Source of the DNA: Mobilitalea sibirica
GTDB lineage: Bacteria > Bacillota > Clostridia > Lachnospirales > Lachnospiraceae
Reading direction: 5' to 3'
DNA: 64,000 bases
NCBI RefSeq assembly: GCF_015999265.1
Contig: NZ_JAEAGR010000008.1
Location: 81,561 to 145,560 of the forward strand
Under the pieces are notes generated by a model. That model saw only the letters and a program-made list of their open reading frames with translations. It searched no databases and was not told the DNA's origin. This document shows positions 54,902 to 64,000 of the stretch, in pieces. Each line of letters opens with the position of its first letter. The stretch's first letter is position 1. Both the position numbers and the translations under genes were made by a program.

Positions 54902-56266
54902 ATGAAATATAGATTTTTATACGGGCACAATCATATGTATATACAGCAAATAGAACCTACGGAAAGGTACCTCAATCCGGAAGATGTTAATGTTCCTCAG
55001 GGCTATCAGATAGAAGTTTTTGCGACAGGGCTGGATACCCCGATTGGATTAGTATTTACGGAGGAGGGTGGCTTACTGGTTGCAGAAGCAGGTGTTTCAA
55101 CCGGAAACCCCAGGGTTCTATTTCTTGTGGAGGGAAGATTTGAGGTTATAGCTGACGGATTTAACGTTCCGATTACCGGAATTAATTATCGTAATGGTGA
55201 TATCTATGTCTCCCATAGAGGCGTTATTACTATATTGCGAGAAGATGGAACCAGGGAAGATATCATAAGCGGGTTACCAAGCTTTGGAGACTTTAGTAAT
55301 AATAATGTAACGTTTGGACCGGAGGGAAAGATATATTTTGGACAGGGGACGGCAACAAATTCCGGTGTCGTGGGTCTGGATAATCAATGGATCTTTGAAC
55401 ACCCATATTTTCATGATCAACCCGGAGATTTTATTTTAGCTCGAGGAGTTAATTATGAAACGACAAATGCATTTATTCCGGCGGCTGAGAGTGCTATGAC
55501 GGGACCCTTTCGTCCATACGGCGAACCAAGTTTATTACCGGTTGAGGTTGTAAGGGGAACGATAGAAGCTTCCGGTAGTATATTAAGAGCGAATCCTGAC
55601 GGTTCCGATCTCGAACTGGTTGCTTGGGGACTTCGAAATCCTTCCTGCATTAAATTTGATTTAAACAATAATCTATATATAGCAAACCAAGGAATGACGA
55701 ATCGGGGAAGCAGACCAATTGCGAATGCACCGGATGAATTTCACATGTTCGTGCCGAATCAATGGTATGGATGGCCGGATTTTTCAGCAGGTATGCCTGT
55801 ATCTGCACCCAGATTTACACCGGAGGGAAGACCTCAACCCGAGTTATTACTTTATAATATACCATCAGTGCCGCCGAGACCGCTGGCATCATTTCCGGCG
55901 AACTCTTATATTATGGGATTTGATTTTAATTATAGCTCTGAATTTGGACCGGTAGGTGATGCCTATATAGCAGAGTTTGGATCAATCAGGTATGAAGAGA
56001 CCGGGGAATTAATTCTTACGGGAATAGGGCATAGAATTTCTAGAATTAATATAAATACCGGTCAGACATCAACGTTTTCAATTAATAAGTCAGGTTTTCC
56101 TGCTGTAACTCCATTAGAAGGAGGATTAGGAAGACCAACAGATGTAAAGTTTGGACCGGACGGTGCCATGTATGTTACAGATTTTACGGCAACAACCCTA
56201 AGAGATCCCAATGAGTTTATCCCCAATACTGGAGTCATATGGAGAATATCCAGAAGCCAATTTTAG
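54902..56266 (+). CDS. Beta-propeller PQQ-dehydrogenase-like protein
   Basis: A 454-aa protein like the soluble PQQ-dependent sugar/sorbosone dehydrogenases. GYQIEVFATGLDTPIGLVFT is the first blade, followed by repeated blades with NNVTFGPEGKIYFGQGT, VAWGLRNPSCIKFDLNNNLY and DVKFGPDGAMYVTDFTA. The start has no signal peptide (KYRFLYGHNHMYIQQIEPTE), unlike the secreted members. PQQ synthesis is not expected in clostridia, so the actual reaction, if any, is open; it may be a lactonase-like or binding propeller. Ribosome site is weak (CAGGTGAATG). Confidence 0.7.
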   Translation: MKYRFLYGHNHMYIQQIEPTERYLNPEDVNVPQGYQIEVFATGLDTPIGLVFTEEGGLLVAEAGVSTGNPRVLFLVEGRFEVIADGFNVPITGINYRNGDIYVSHRGVITILREDGTREDIISGLPSFGDFSNNNVTFGPEGKIYFGQGTATNSGVVGLDNQWIFEHPYFHDQPGDFILARGVNYETTNAFIPAAESAMTGPFRPYGEPSLLPVEVVRGTIEASGSILRANPDGSDLELVAWGLRNPSCIKFDLNNNLYIANQGMTNRGSRPIANAPDEFHMFVPNQWYGWPDFSAGMPVSAPRFTPEGRPQPELLLYNIPSVPPRPLASFPANSYIMGFDFNYSSEFGPVGDAYIAEFGSIRYEETGELILTGIGHRISRININTGQTSTFSINKSGFPAVTPLEGGLGRPTDVKFGPDGAMYVTDFTATTLRDPNEFIPNTGVIWRISRSQF

Positions 56267-56521
56267 GAAACATACCAGGACATTATATAAGCTATCTTAT
56301 CTGCTATCTTCTCCTATCGAATGAATAACGGAATAAGCTCTTAGGCTTGACCCGGGTAACAAAAAAGAGTAAAATTATAATACGATTATAATAAAGAGAC
56401 AAGCCGTAATACACAATGAATAATATCTAGCGCTAGCTTTCAATATAGGTAATCATTTGTATAGAAAGGATTGTGTTGATATTTGGGCTTGTTTAAAAAT
56501 ACCTAATAAGGGGGAGTATTC

Positions 56522-57631
56522 ATGGATGGTAGTAATAATCTGTTATCCGGTGGTGTGGAAGTTTTAAATGAAATCAAAGACAATCTTTTGGAGCTACATG
56601 GTAATCAAACCAAGTATGATTCCTTGATGTCAGATGAAGAGAAGTTGGATAAAAGCATTCGTAATATGGAAAAATCCATATCTGATGAGATATTGGATAC
56701 CACGAAAAACCGCAGGCAGGAAATTGAAGAAACCTTTGACAAGCAGATTGATAAAATCAAGGCTAAGATTAGAAAGACGAAGGAAAAAAGAGATAAAAGA
56801 AAAAGCTCCAAGGTGTCTGAGAGAATTCATGCAGAAACGGCCGATCTTAGGGAGGAGAATAATCAGCTTAATCTGGATGCCAAAACGATCTTTAAGCAAA
56901 AACATGTCCCTTCCTGGTGCAATACAAGACTTTATTATGCCCTCTATTATCCAAAGGGATTGGGGGATTTATTTATCATAGTTACAACTTTATTAATTAC
57001 ATTATTTATCATTCCCTGTGGAATTTATTTTTTCATACTTCCGGAAGAAAAGATATTCTACCTGATTTTAACCTATATCGCAACGGTATTATTCTTTGGT
57101 GGAATTTATCTGATCACAGGTAACCGTACCAAAGAAAAACACCGCGAGGAGATACTACAGGTAAAGGGTCTTAGAAGTCAGATTCGTGTGAATCATAAAA
57201 AAATGGCCGTAATTAAACGAAATATCTTAAAAGACCGGGATGAGAGCTCTTACGGACTAGAGAATTTTGACGAGGAATTAAACAGATTAGACAGGGAGGC
57301 GGCGGATATAGCGAATCAGAAAAAAGAAGCCCTGTTATTATTTGATAATACGACAAGTCAGGTGATTGCAACAGAAATCAAGAGCCGATATGAAGAGAAA
57401 TTATCCGGTCTGAAAGAAGAATATAAGCAAGTAAGTGATGAGGCTGGGAAAGCGGATGACAGAATAAAGGCCTTAACCATAAAAATAGCCAGTGTATATG
57501 AACCATTTATAGGAAAAGACCTTATGACACTCGACAGACTGGATTCGCTTATTAATATTATCCAGGCCGGAAGTGCAAATAATATATCAGAAGCTATTGC
57601 CTTCCATAAGCAAAGCATGAACAAAATTTAA
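56522..57631 (+). CDS. Coiled-coil protein with two membrane helices
   Basis: A 369-aa protein. Residues 20-125 are a charged coiled coil, residues about 155-200 hold two membrane helices (LGDLFIIVTTLLITLFIIPC and LILTYIATVLFFGGIYLITG), and residues 205-330 are a second coiled coil. AAGGGGGAG precedes the ATG. The architecture suggests a membrane scaffold. No family is recognised. The convergent yyaC begins one base after its stop. Confidence 0.6.
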   Translation: MDGSNNLLSGGVEVLNEIKDNLLELHGNQTKYDSLMSDEEKLDKSIRNMEKSISDEILDTTKNRRQEIEETFDKQIDKIKAKIRKTKEKRDKRKSSKVSERIHAETADLREENNQLNLDAKTIFKQKHVPSWCNTRLYYALYYPKGLGDLFIIVTTLLITLFIIPCGIYFFILPEEKIFYLILTYIATVLFFGGIYLITGNRTKEKHREEILQVKGLRSQIRVNHKKMAVIKRNILKDRDESSYGLENFDEELNRLDREAADIANQKKEALLLFDNTTSQVIATEIKSRYEEKLSGLKEEYKQVSDEAGKADDRIKALTIKIASVYEPFIGKDLMTLDRLDSLINIIQAGSANNISEAIAFHKQSMNKI

Positions 57632-57632
57632 T

Positions 57633-58217
57633 TTATTGTAGAGTATAAGAGTTTAAATTATAAATACTATAATTAATTGCCTGGCAGATCTGATCTGCCA
57701 AGGACATGACCACATTTAACCGGGTGGTTTGAAGTAACATGTGGTCTAATAGGCCCGAGAAATTCACAATTCCGGTAATATAGATATCTCCGACTGCAGG
57801 TAGATCCTTATTAACGCCTGCTCCGGGTTTTAAAGGCCCTTCACCTAAAGTAATATAACCAATATGATCGGATTTTCCCAAGGAAGCATCGATTGCAATG
57901 ATAAAAGCATCCTCGTGAGCTTGATATATCATGTCAACGGTGCTTTTTAGATTCTTTGCATGCACCGGTTCCTCTAGGGTGCCGTATACATAATAATTAT
58001 ACAGCTTTTTATATTTAGAAAGTTTATATCCGATGATTGGCCCCAGGCAGTCACCGGTTGCCCGGTCCGATCCGATGCATAAAAAAATGATTGTCTTATT
58101 TAACAGAACATGACGCTTCATAAGATCCGATAACATTCGCCCCAGTTCATAGGCAGTATTTTTTTCAGACGAATTAAAATAAGTTATTCTATTCTTGCTT
58201 TTCACAAAAATGCTCAT
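57633..58217 (-). CDS. yyaC: Spore protein YyaC (DUF1256, GPR-like)
   Basis: A 194-aa protein of the YyaC family, related to the germination protease GPR. FLCIGSDRATGDCLGPIIGY, GTLEEPVHAKNL, IAIDASLGKSDHIGYITLGE and GPLKPGAGVNKDLPAVGDIY are the family landmarks. Such genes mark spore-formers. TGGAGGTA precedes the ATG at 58217. It is transcribed opposite to its neighbours. Confidence 0.92.
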   Translation of the reverse strand: MSIFVKSKNRITYFNSSEKNTAYELGRMLSDLMKRHVLLNKTIIFLCIGSDRATGDCLGPIIGYKLSKYKKLYNYYVYGTLEEPVHAKNLKSTVDMIYQAHEDAFIIAIDASLGKSDHIGYITLGEGPLKPGAGVNKDLPAVGDIYITGIVNFSGLLDHMLLQTTRLNVVMSLADQICQAINYSIYNLNSYTLQ

Positions 58218-58536
58218 AGTACCTCCATAGTTTATTGAAATGAATCTTAGGTTAAGTATTACCAGAAACTTTAAAAATAGACATTGAAAACCAAAGAAAG
58301 TTGCGAATCGAAAACGAAAATAACGCTTTATTCGAGCATGGTTTTATTGGAAACTGTGAGTATCTCTGGAAATTAACCGATTTAGGGCTGTTATAGTCAG
58401 ATAAGGAAGATAATTTATGAGGCCCTGAAAACGGAATTTGACAAAATGCCTGTCTCATCTATGGTAATATGATTTATCATTAACGGTTATAAAGTGGGGA
58501 CTTTATTTGTATTAAGATAGAATAGGAGCGGGTCAC
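58218..58536. other. Divergent intergenic region, yyaC and LysM gene
   Basis: About 320 bp with divergent regulatory sequence. TTGACA occurs at 58438-58443, but no -10 box lies at standard spacing. No gene is supported. Confidence 0.4.
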
Positions 58537-59781
58537 ATGATAGAAACGGTTTACAGTAATGAAAATGGTGAAGGTAATCGTACAGGAAGAGTGCAGACCG
58601 CATTTAAGATGCCAAAGAATATACGTCAGGTAGGAAAAAGCAGTTCAACAAAGAAGATATATGTTGAAGATTATGTAATGACATTTACAAAACAGCTGGC
58701 CGGTGAGGACTATTCCAAATGCAAAGTGGCGGTACTGGTTGGGCAATATGTTAAGACAGAGAATTGCCGTAATATTTTTATATCGGGTGTCATAGAGGTT
58801 GAGGAAATAGACACAGCCAGTGATATCATATTTTCCAATGACACCTGGACATCAATTTATGAAAACATTAAAAAATACTTTACGGATGTAGAGATAGTAG
58901 GATGGTTTTTGGGGGGACCGGGTTATTACTTAGAAGATAAGGAAAGAATTTTAAAAGCACATATTGATAATTTTGCAGGACAGGACAAGACCTTACTTAC
59001 CTTTGACAATATGGAGAAGGAGGAAGCCTTCCTTATATATGAAAGTGGTCGTTTAAACAAACAGGACGGCTATTACATCTATTATGAAAAAAATGAGGAT
59101 ATGCAAAACTATATGATTGAACATAAGAATTCCCGGAGTGAAGAAGCGGACTATGATGATCATGTAGCCAGAGATATCCGAACGATAATACAGAATAAGA
59201 AGCCGGCTGATACAGAAAGTAAAAGTATCTCCAGATTAATGTATGCCGCAGGCACTCTGTTGGCGGTAATTATCTTAATTGTTGGTGCGGCTATGCTTAA
59301 TAACTATGACCAAATGAGAAATATGCAGGACACCTTGGATTCCTTATCAAGGAATCTTCAGGAGGTAGAATCTATCTTTGCCAGGAAGGACACCTCTTAT
59401 ACTTCAGACAACAATGAGATGGTTGTAGATATACCCACATCAACTGATACGGAAGACTTGGAAGACAGTTTAAATGTGGAAGTGGTTACGGGAGATTTAA
59501 CGCCTTTGGAGGATGAAGCAGAAGCTACACCCTCCGGCGAAAAAGTTACAGATAGTAGTACTCCAACCAATGCAGAGCAAGCATCTGCAATACAGAATTC
59601 TGAGTCGGTGAAAGAAACTCAAAAGGAAGTTAATTACTATACGGTGGTAAGCGGTGACACCTTGGCGGGAATCAGTTTTAAATTATATGATTCTGCTAAT
59701 TATATACAAAGGATAATGGAGTTAAATAATATTGAAGATGAAAATATGATCTATGCCGGTCAAAAATTAATCGTACCGTAG
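58537..59781 (+). CDS. Membrane-anchored LysM protein with MPN-like N-domain
   Basis: A 414-aa protein. The N-terminal domain (about 45-190: YVMTFTKQLAGEDYSKCKVA, and VEIVGWFLGGPGYYLEDKER) has the shape of a JAB/MPN-like fold but lacks an obvious zinc HxH pair. A membrane helix follows at about 233-253 (LMYAAGTLLAVIILIVGAAM), then a Ser/Thr/Glu-rich linker and a C-terminal LysM (370-414: YYTVVSGDTLAGISFKLYDS) that binds peptidoglycan. It would link the cytoplasmic side to the wall. GAGCGGG precedes the ATG. Function unknown. Confidence 0.75.
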   Translation: MIETVYSNENGEGNRTGRVQTAFKMPKNIRQVGKSSSTKKIYVEDYVMTFTKQLAGEDYSKCKVAVLVGQYVKTENCRNIFISGVIEVEEIDTASDIIFSNDTWTSIYENIKKYFTDVEIVGWFLGGPGYYLEDKERILKAHIDNFAGQDKTLLTFDNMEKEEAFLIYESGRLNKQDGYYIYYEKNEDMQNYMIEHKNSRSEEADYDDHVARDIRTIIQNKKPADTESKSISRLMYAAGTLLAVIILIVGAAMLNNYDQMRNMQDTLDSLSRNLQEVESIFARKDTSYTSDNNEMVVDIPTSTDTEDLEDSLNVEVVTGDLTPLEDEAEATPSGEKVTDSSTPTNAEQASAIQNSESVKETQKEVNYYTVVSGDTLAGISFKLYDSANYIQRIMELNNIEDENMIYAGQKLIVP

Positions 59782-59808
59782 AGAGTAATTAATAGTTGTC
59801 ACGTATTA

Positions 59809-59872
59809 TGGTAAGGGTATAGCAAAATGGCAAAACCTTTCTCAGGTAATGTCATTTAGCTGTACCCTTTTA
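59809..59872 (+). terminator. Terminator after the LysM gene
   Basis: AAGGGTATAGC and GCTGTACCCTTT pair with one mismatch-type pair around a long loop, followed by TTATC. Confidence 0.55.
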
Positions 59873-59966
59873 TCATATTTATCTTTCGGTTTTTTATAAA
59901 AAAATAGTGCCATCTATTAATAAATGAGGTATAATCACTGTAAAGTATTCTGATTAGGAGTAAATT

Positions 59967-61142
59967 ATGGCTAAGGGTAACGAAGGACAAACTTTAAGAG
60001 AATACGGGAAAAGAAAGAAGAGATATCGTAGGGGCAAGATGTTTTTTTTCTGCGCTCTTTTCTTCACCATAGCTGTAATTGGAATTCTATATGTGCTAAG
60101 ACTGTATAACAAAACCTATCAAAGCTATGAGGTGATCAAATCTATACCAAATGAAGTACATAGTTTAGCCGGTTATCTGGAAGCCGGCAGCAGTGTTGTC
60201 CGTTATAGTAGGGATGGTGCTGTGGCAATCGCCAGGGATGGTGATCTTCTCTGGAACGGAGCCTATGAAATGAATGATCCGATTGCGGATTCCAGCGGCA
60301 AATACGTTGCGATAGCAGACAGAGGAAACAAAGCAATACATATATATAATGAAAAGGGAGAAGTAGGACCGATAAAAACCCTACATGATATCATTAAGAT
60401 TGAGGTGGCTTCCCAAGGAGTGGTTGCTGTTTTAATGGAAGAGGGAGAAATCAACTACTTATCTTTATATAGCAAAGATGGAAGAGAGTTAATCGAGGGT
60501 AAAGTAACTGACTTTAAAAAAGAAGGCTATCCTATGGATATCTCATTGTCAGAAGATGGTAAAAAGCTAGTTGTATCATACCTTACGATAAATAGCGGAG
60601 AACTGATCAGTACGGTATCGTTTTATAATTTTGGTGAAGTAGGAAAAAGTCATACAGATGGTTTTGTAGGCGGATATAGCTACGAGGGTATCGTCGTGCC
60701 AAGAGTAAGCTTTTTAGATAATAATACGGTTGCCGCTTTTAAAGAGGATGGAATCATGTTATATTCCATGAAGGAAAAACCGGAATTAATCATCGAAGAG
60801 ACTTATGAAACTGAAATAAAGAGTATACTTTACAATACGATGTATGCAGGTTTAGTCTTAGCCGGCAATAATACGTCCGATCAGCAGATCATTTTGTATG
60901 ATTTAAAAGGAGAAAAAACACTTAACAAGAAGATAGATTTTAAATATCATACGATTTATCTTACAGGAGATGAAATCATACTATACGATACATTGTCATG
61001 TCTTGTATTAAAAACCGACGGCAGTACAAAATTCGAGTATACCTTTGAAAGTAATATAGAAGGCTTTTTTCCAATTAATCAGTTAGACCGATATTTTTTG
61101 ATTCATCCAGATGAAATATCATCAATTCAATTATTGGAATAA
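59967..61142 (+). CDS. DUF5711-like membrane-anchored beta-propeller protein
   Basis: A 391-aa protein with a basic cytoplasmic start (KRKKRYRRGK), one membrane helix at about 25-46 (MFFFCALFFTIAVIGILYVL) and an outer part built of repeats that resemble propeller blades (VVRYSRDGAVAIARDGDLLW and VSLSEDGKKLVVSYL-like). This is the usual form of the DUF5711 family in Lachnospiraceae. Next to a CvpA gene, as here, the pair probably acts in the envelope. A -10 box TATAAT lies at 59931-59936. Confidence 0.7.
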   Translation: MAKGNEGQTLREYGKRKKRYRRGKMFFFCALFFTIAVIGILYVLRLYNKTYQSYEVIKSIPNEVHSLAGYLEAGSSVVRYSRDGAVAIARDGDLLWNGAYEMNDPIADSSGKYVAIADRGNKAIHIYNEKGEVGPIKTLHDIIKIEVASQGVVAVLMEEGEINYLSLYSKDGRELIEGKVTDFKKEGYPMDISLSEDGKKLVVSYLTINSGELISTVSFYNFGEVGKSHTDGFVGGYSYEGIVVPRVSFLDNNTVAAFKEDGIMLYSMKEKPELIIEETYETEIKSILYNTMYAGLVLAGNNTSDQQIILYDLKGEKTLNKKIDFKYHTIYLTGDEIILYDTLSCLVLKTDGSTKFEYTFESNIEGFFPINQLDRYFLIHPDEISSIQLLE

Positions 61143-61233
61143 AAATGAGTGATGTAATATATCTATAGTAAGGTATCAAATAACGGTAACGTTTAGATGA
61201 AGGCGGAAGTTCCGGATATGGGAGGATTTTTAT

Positions 61234-61908
61234 ATGAATTGGCTATTAATCTTTGTTGTGGGTTTTATTGCGGTAAATGCATTGATTGGATATAAGGTTG
61301 GATTTATTAAAACAGTTTTTTCTATGTTCTCCTTAATACTTGCAATCCTTTTAACTGCTACCATCAGTCCTACAGTCAACAATATTCTTAAAAATAATGA
61401 AAATGTATATTCTAAAGTAAGAGAAAAAGTAGAACAAGCCCTAGAGATGAATAATGAAGAGATCGAGACCTCACAGGAAGATACTTATATAGAAGGTTTG
61501 TTTCTTCCGAAATCCATAAGGGATAATCTTATAGAGAATAAAGAATCGAAGGTAGGAGAATTTAAAGATTATCTTGTAACCAATATAACAGACATCATTA
61601 TTAAGGCAATTGCCTTTAGTGCTTCATTTGTAGTTATATTGATTGTCCTATGGATTATCAGTTTTGCCCTCAATATCATCAGTAAACTGCCTGTTTTAAA
61701 ACAGATTAATAAATTTACCGGTTTCTTTGCGGGATTATTACATGGTTTCATTATCATATGGCTGTTATCCATCCTACTTACTGTATTTAGCGGCACGAGC
61801 TTTGGGAAAGAGGCCTTTATCATGATTGAGGACAGTGAAATCTTAAGTTTGATTTATGATAATAATTTGTTATTAGGTTTTATCATAAACGCTACAAAAC
61901 TGCTATAA
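61234..61908 (+). CDS. CvpA family membrane protein
   Basis: A 224-aa protein with four hydrophobic helices: 1-24 (LLIFVVGFIAVNALIGYKVG), 27-48, about 120-148 (IIIKAIAFSASFVVILIVLW) and 165-190. GYKVGFIKTVFSMFSLILAI is the CvpA core signature. A long acidic loop (about 55-105) is larger than in E. coli CvpA. GGGAGG precedes the ATG. General role in envelope integrity; specific job unknown. Confidence 0.85.
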   Translation: MNWLLIFVVGFIAVNALIGYKVGFIKTVFSMFSLILAILLTATISPTVNNILKNNENVYSKVREKVEQALEMNNEEIETSQEDTYIEGLFLPKSIRDNLIENKESKVGEFKDYLVTNITDIIIKAIAFSASFVVILIVLWIISFALNIISKLPVLKQINKFTGFFAGLLHGFIIIWLLSILLTVFSGTSFGKEAFIMIEDSEILSLIYDNNLLLGFIINATKLL

Positions 61909-62068
61909 ATACATATAGTCAAAGGTATATTAAAGATGGTTATTTTGTATTTGATTTACTGGTTAATTCACAGCCAGTGATAGAATTGTAGTAGGACAGC
62001 TTATTATAACTAATTATCTGCGGATATGTGAGAGTTATCAAAACATTATATAAAAGGAGCATAAAGAA

Positions 62069-63031
62069 ATGAACGAAGTATTAAGTAAAATTCAGAAAAT
62101 GGGTATTGTACCTGTAATTAAATTAGACGATGCAAAGGATGCAGTGCCTTTAGCAAAGGCTTTATGTGATGGGGGACTTCCCTGTGCAGAGGTTACCTTT
62201 CGTACAGCGGCAGCAGAGGAATCTATACGTCAGATGAGAAAAGCATTTCCTGATATGTTAATTGGTGCAGGAACAGTGCTGACAACCGAACAGGTAGATC
62301 TAGCAGTCAATGCCGGAGCTACATTTATCGTAAGCCCCGGACTTAATCCTAAGGTAGTGCGTTATTGTGTAGATAAAAATATTCCGATTACTCCAGGATG
62401 CTCCAGTCCTACCGATATTGAAGCAGCCATTGAACTCGGCCTTGAAGTAGTGAAGTTTTTTCCTGCGGAAGCAGCCGGTGGTTTAAATATGATAAAAGCT
62501 ATGTCAGCCCCTTATGTTAATATGAAATTCATGCCTACCGGGGGAATCAATGAAAAAAATCTTATCTCCTATTTAGATTTTTCTAAGATCATAGCCTGCG
62601 GCGGAAGCTGGATGGTAAAGGATGAGCTTATTAAAGCCGGAGAATTTGACAAAATCACAGAGCTTACGAAAAAAGCTGTAACGCTGATGCTGGGCTTTGA
62701 GCTCCGTCATATCGGAATTAATGCGACAGATGAAAATGAAGCTGATCAAGTAGCAACCTCTTTTGAGAAGCTTTTCGGATTTGCAAAAAACGTAGGTAAC
62801 AGCTCTATCTTTGCCGGTACCGGTATTGAGGTTATGAAGCAACCATATCTGGGACAAAAAGGACATATTGCAATCCAGACGAATTATATCGAAAGAGCAA
62901 TCTTTCATTTGGAAGCACAAGGCTTTACCTTTAATGAAGATAGCAAGAAGTATGGTAAGAATGATAAATTAGTTGCGATATATCTGAATGAAGAGATTGG
63001 TGGATTTGCAGTGCATCTGGTGCAGAAATAG
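62069..63031 (+). CDS. KDPG/KHG aldolase fused to a VOC-like domain
   Basis: A 320-aa protein. Residues 1-212 are a bifunctional 2-keto-3-deoxy-6-phosphogluconate / 4-hydroxy-2-oxoglutarate aldolase with E41 and R45 in AEVTFRT, the Schiff-base K129 in VVKFFPAEAAGG and GGINEKN as the phosphate site. It splits KDPG to pyruvate and glyceraldehyde 3-phosphate. Residues 213-320 (FELRHIGINATDENEADQVA, and GGFAVHLVQK) form an extra glyoxalase/VOC-like domain. AAAAGGAG precedes the ATG. No kdgK or uronate genes are adjacent. Confidence 0.9.
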   Translation: MNEVLSKIQKMGIVPVIKLDDAKDAVPLAKALCDGGLPCAEVTFRTAAAEESIRQMRKAFPDMLIGAGTVLTTEQVDLAVNAGATFIVSPGLNPKVVRYCVDKNIPITPGCSSPTDIEAAIELGLEVVKFFPAEAAGGLNMIKAMSAPYVNMKFMPTGGINEKNLISYLDFSKIIACGGSWMVKDELIKAGEFDKITELTKKAVTLMLGFELRHIGINATDENEADQVATSFEKLFGFAKNVGNSSIFAGTGIEVMKQPYLGQKGHIAIQTNYIERAIFHLEAQGFTFNEDSKKYGKNDKLVAIYLNEEIGGFAVHLVQK

Positions 63032-63074
63032 CATATTGAGTAATAGATAAATGAAGCAAGATAGTAATCGTGGT

Positions 63075-63106
63075 AAAAGGATTATTCCTGAGGGGATAAT
63101 CCTTTT
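63075..63106 (+). terminator. Terminator of the aldolase gene
   Basis: AAAAGGATTAT (63075-63085) and ATAATCCTTTT (63096-63106): a perfect 11-bp stem ending in Ts. Confidence 0.85.
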
Positions 63107-63157
63107 ATGTTCTAAAATAATATTTAAAATTGAATATGAAATTAAAACAATTTAGCC

Positions 63158-63186
63158 TTGACTTTGATTTTAAAAGATGATACAAT
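63158..63186 (+). promoter_or_regulatory. rRNA promoter 1
   Basis: TTGACT, 17 bp, TACAAT (63181-63186). It shares CTTGACTTTG with promoter 2. Confidence 0.75.
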
Positions 63187-63188
63187 AA

Positions 63189-63265
63189 ACATCACCTCTG
63201 ATAGGGGAAAGCAACAACAGTGCTTATGACAATAGGTTTGGTTGCTAACTCCTAAGAAGTGATGT
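63189..63265 (+). other. Nested inverted repeat between rRNA promoters
   Basis: ACATCAC (63189-63195) pairs with GTGATGT (63259-63265), and inside it AGCAAC (63210-63215) pairs with GTTGCT (63241-63246). Nature unknown: a leader RNA fold or a protein site. Confidence 0.4.
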
Positions 63266-63313
63266 AAGAATAAGAATGGTATAAATTGGATATAAAATTA
63301 ATATAATTTATGC

Positions 63314-63342
63314 TTGACTTTGTTCTACAGATGTAGTAAGAT
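63314..63342 (+). promoter_or_regulatory. rRNA promoter 2
   Basis: TTGACT (63314-63319), 17 bp, TAAGAT (63337-63342). Confidence 0.7.
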
Positions 63343-63418
63343 TAACTTCCGCCGCTGATGAGGGGCAACCACAAAGGAGTTTAGATAATAAAGAAATTAA
63401 AATTATTTAAAAAAGTGG

Positions 63419-63447
63419 TTGACATAATACAGAATGTATGATAGAAT
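63419..63447 (+). promoter_or_regulatory. rRNA promoter 3
   Basis: TTGACA (63419-63424), 17 bp, TAGAAT (63442-63447). It is the nearest promoter to the 16S gene and leaves a leader of about 320 nt. Confidence 0.8.
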
Positions 63448-63454
63448 AATTTCT

Positions 63455-63773
63455 TGTCGGCAGTGAAATAAAAGCTGATAAAAACATTGAAACCTTGGTG
63501 TTTTAATGAGCATGAACCTTGATAATTGAACAGTGAAACAACCCTGAAAATTCTAAAATATTTAGAGTTCCACATGAGCTCTAAAGTAAGATTTTTCATT
63601 TGATATATCAGTAATGGTATGTCACGAACCGTATTTGGTATTGAGTGATCAATAACAGATACACCACAAAAACAGTAAAGATAACAGGATTGCTTGAACA
63701 ACCATAATGGTTGTAACGATTAATCAGAAATGATTAATCAAGGCTAACGTTTATCTGACTGGTTCAAACACTT
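63455..63773 (+). other. rRNA leader with processing hairpin
   Basis: Holds the clostridial rRNA-leader-like stretch CCTTGATAATTGAACAGTGA and a perfect hairpin, GATTAATCA-GAAA-TGATTAATC-type, at about 63718-63739. No tRNA or gene is seen. Confidence 0.55.

Positions 63774-64000
<227 letters not shown>

Noticed and set aside
63195..63360. Hammerhead-like core sequences (CTGATGAG) upstream of the 16S gene
   Set aside because: The GAAA and cleavage-site parts do not fall into place; short chance matches.

Overview
The window comes from a spore-forming, low-GC Firmicute, most likely a Lachnospiraceae-type clostridium. The evidence is the conserved dnaX-ybaB-recR gene order, a YyaC-type spore protein, clostridial 16S rRNA and leader sequence, and AT-rich codon use. 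No species can be named from this sequence alone.

The layout has three parts. (1) 1-2488: chromosomal DNA metabolism genes, namely the 3' part of dnaX, then ybaB and recR. (2) 2504-42314: a 39.8-kb island that begins 15 bp after the recR stop codon. Identical 430-bp direct repeats bound it, and the likely recR terminator now lies beyond its far end (42332-42364). (3) 42315-64000: chromosome again. This part holds a TetR-controlled chemotaxis operon (cheY, cheA, cheW, MCP, cheR, cheB), a 1408-aa hybrid histidine kinase with a partner response regulator, a beta-propeller dehydrogenase-like protein, yyaC, a LysM protein, a CvpA-like protein, a KDPG aldolase, and the start of an rRNA operon behind three tandem promoters.

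The island carries a complete Tn7-type machinery (tnsA, tnsB, tnsC, tniQ/tnsD) with no CRISPR or cas genes. Each 430-bp repeat is itself a miniature transposon: it has a TGT...ACA boundary, left-end TnsB-like sites and inverted right-end sites. Between the repeats lie plasmid-style genes (a ParM-like actin, a small ParR-like partner, a primase-like TOPRIM protein), a tyrosine recombinase, an SF2 helicase, a full type I restriction-modification operon with extra genes, a c-di-GMP riboswitch upstream of a diguanylate cyclase, and a terminal cluster of defence-like genes (SEFIR protein, ThsB-like TIR protein, RipA-family membrane protein, membrane-linked nuclease). ATAA abuts both outer ends and neither inner junction. 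Ser appears where TnsA should have its catalytic Asp. Together these fit a cointegrate: a plasmid-like replicon joined to the chromosome through replicative transposition of the mini-element. Simple homologous integration is the main alternative.

A second notable find is at 3574-4065. This Fe-S protein gene is read through an in-frame TGA that is followed by a perfect hairpin at SECIS-like spacing, so it is probably a selenoprotein.
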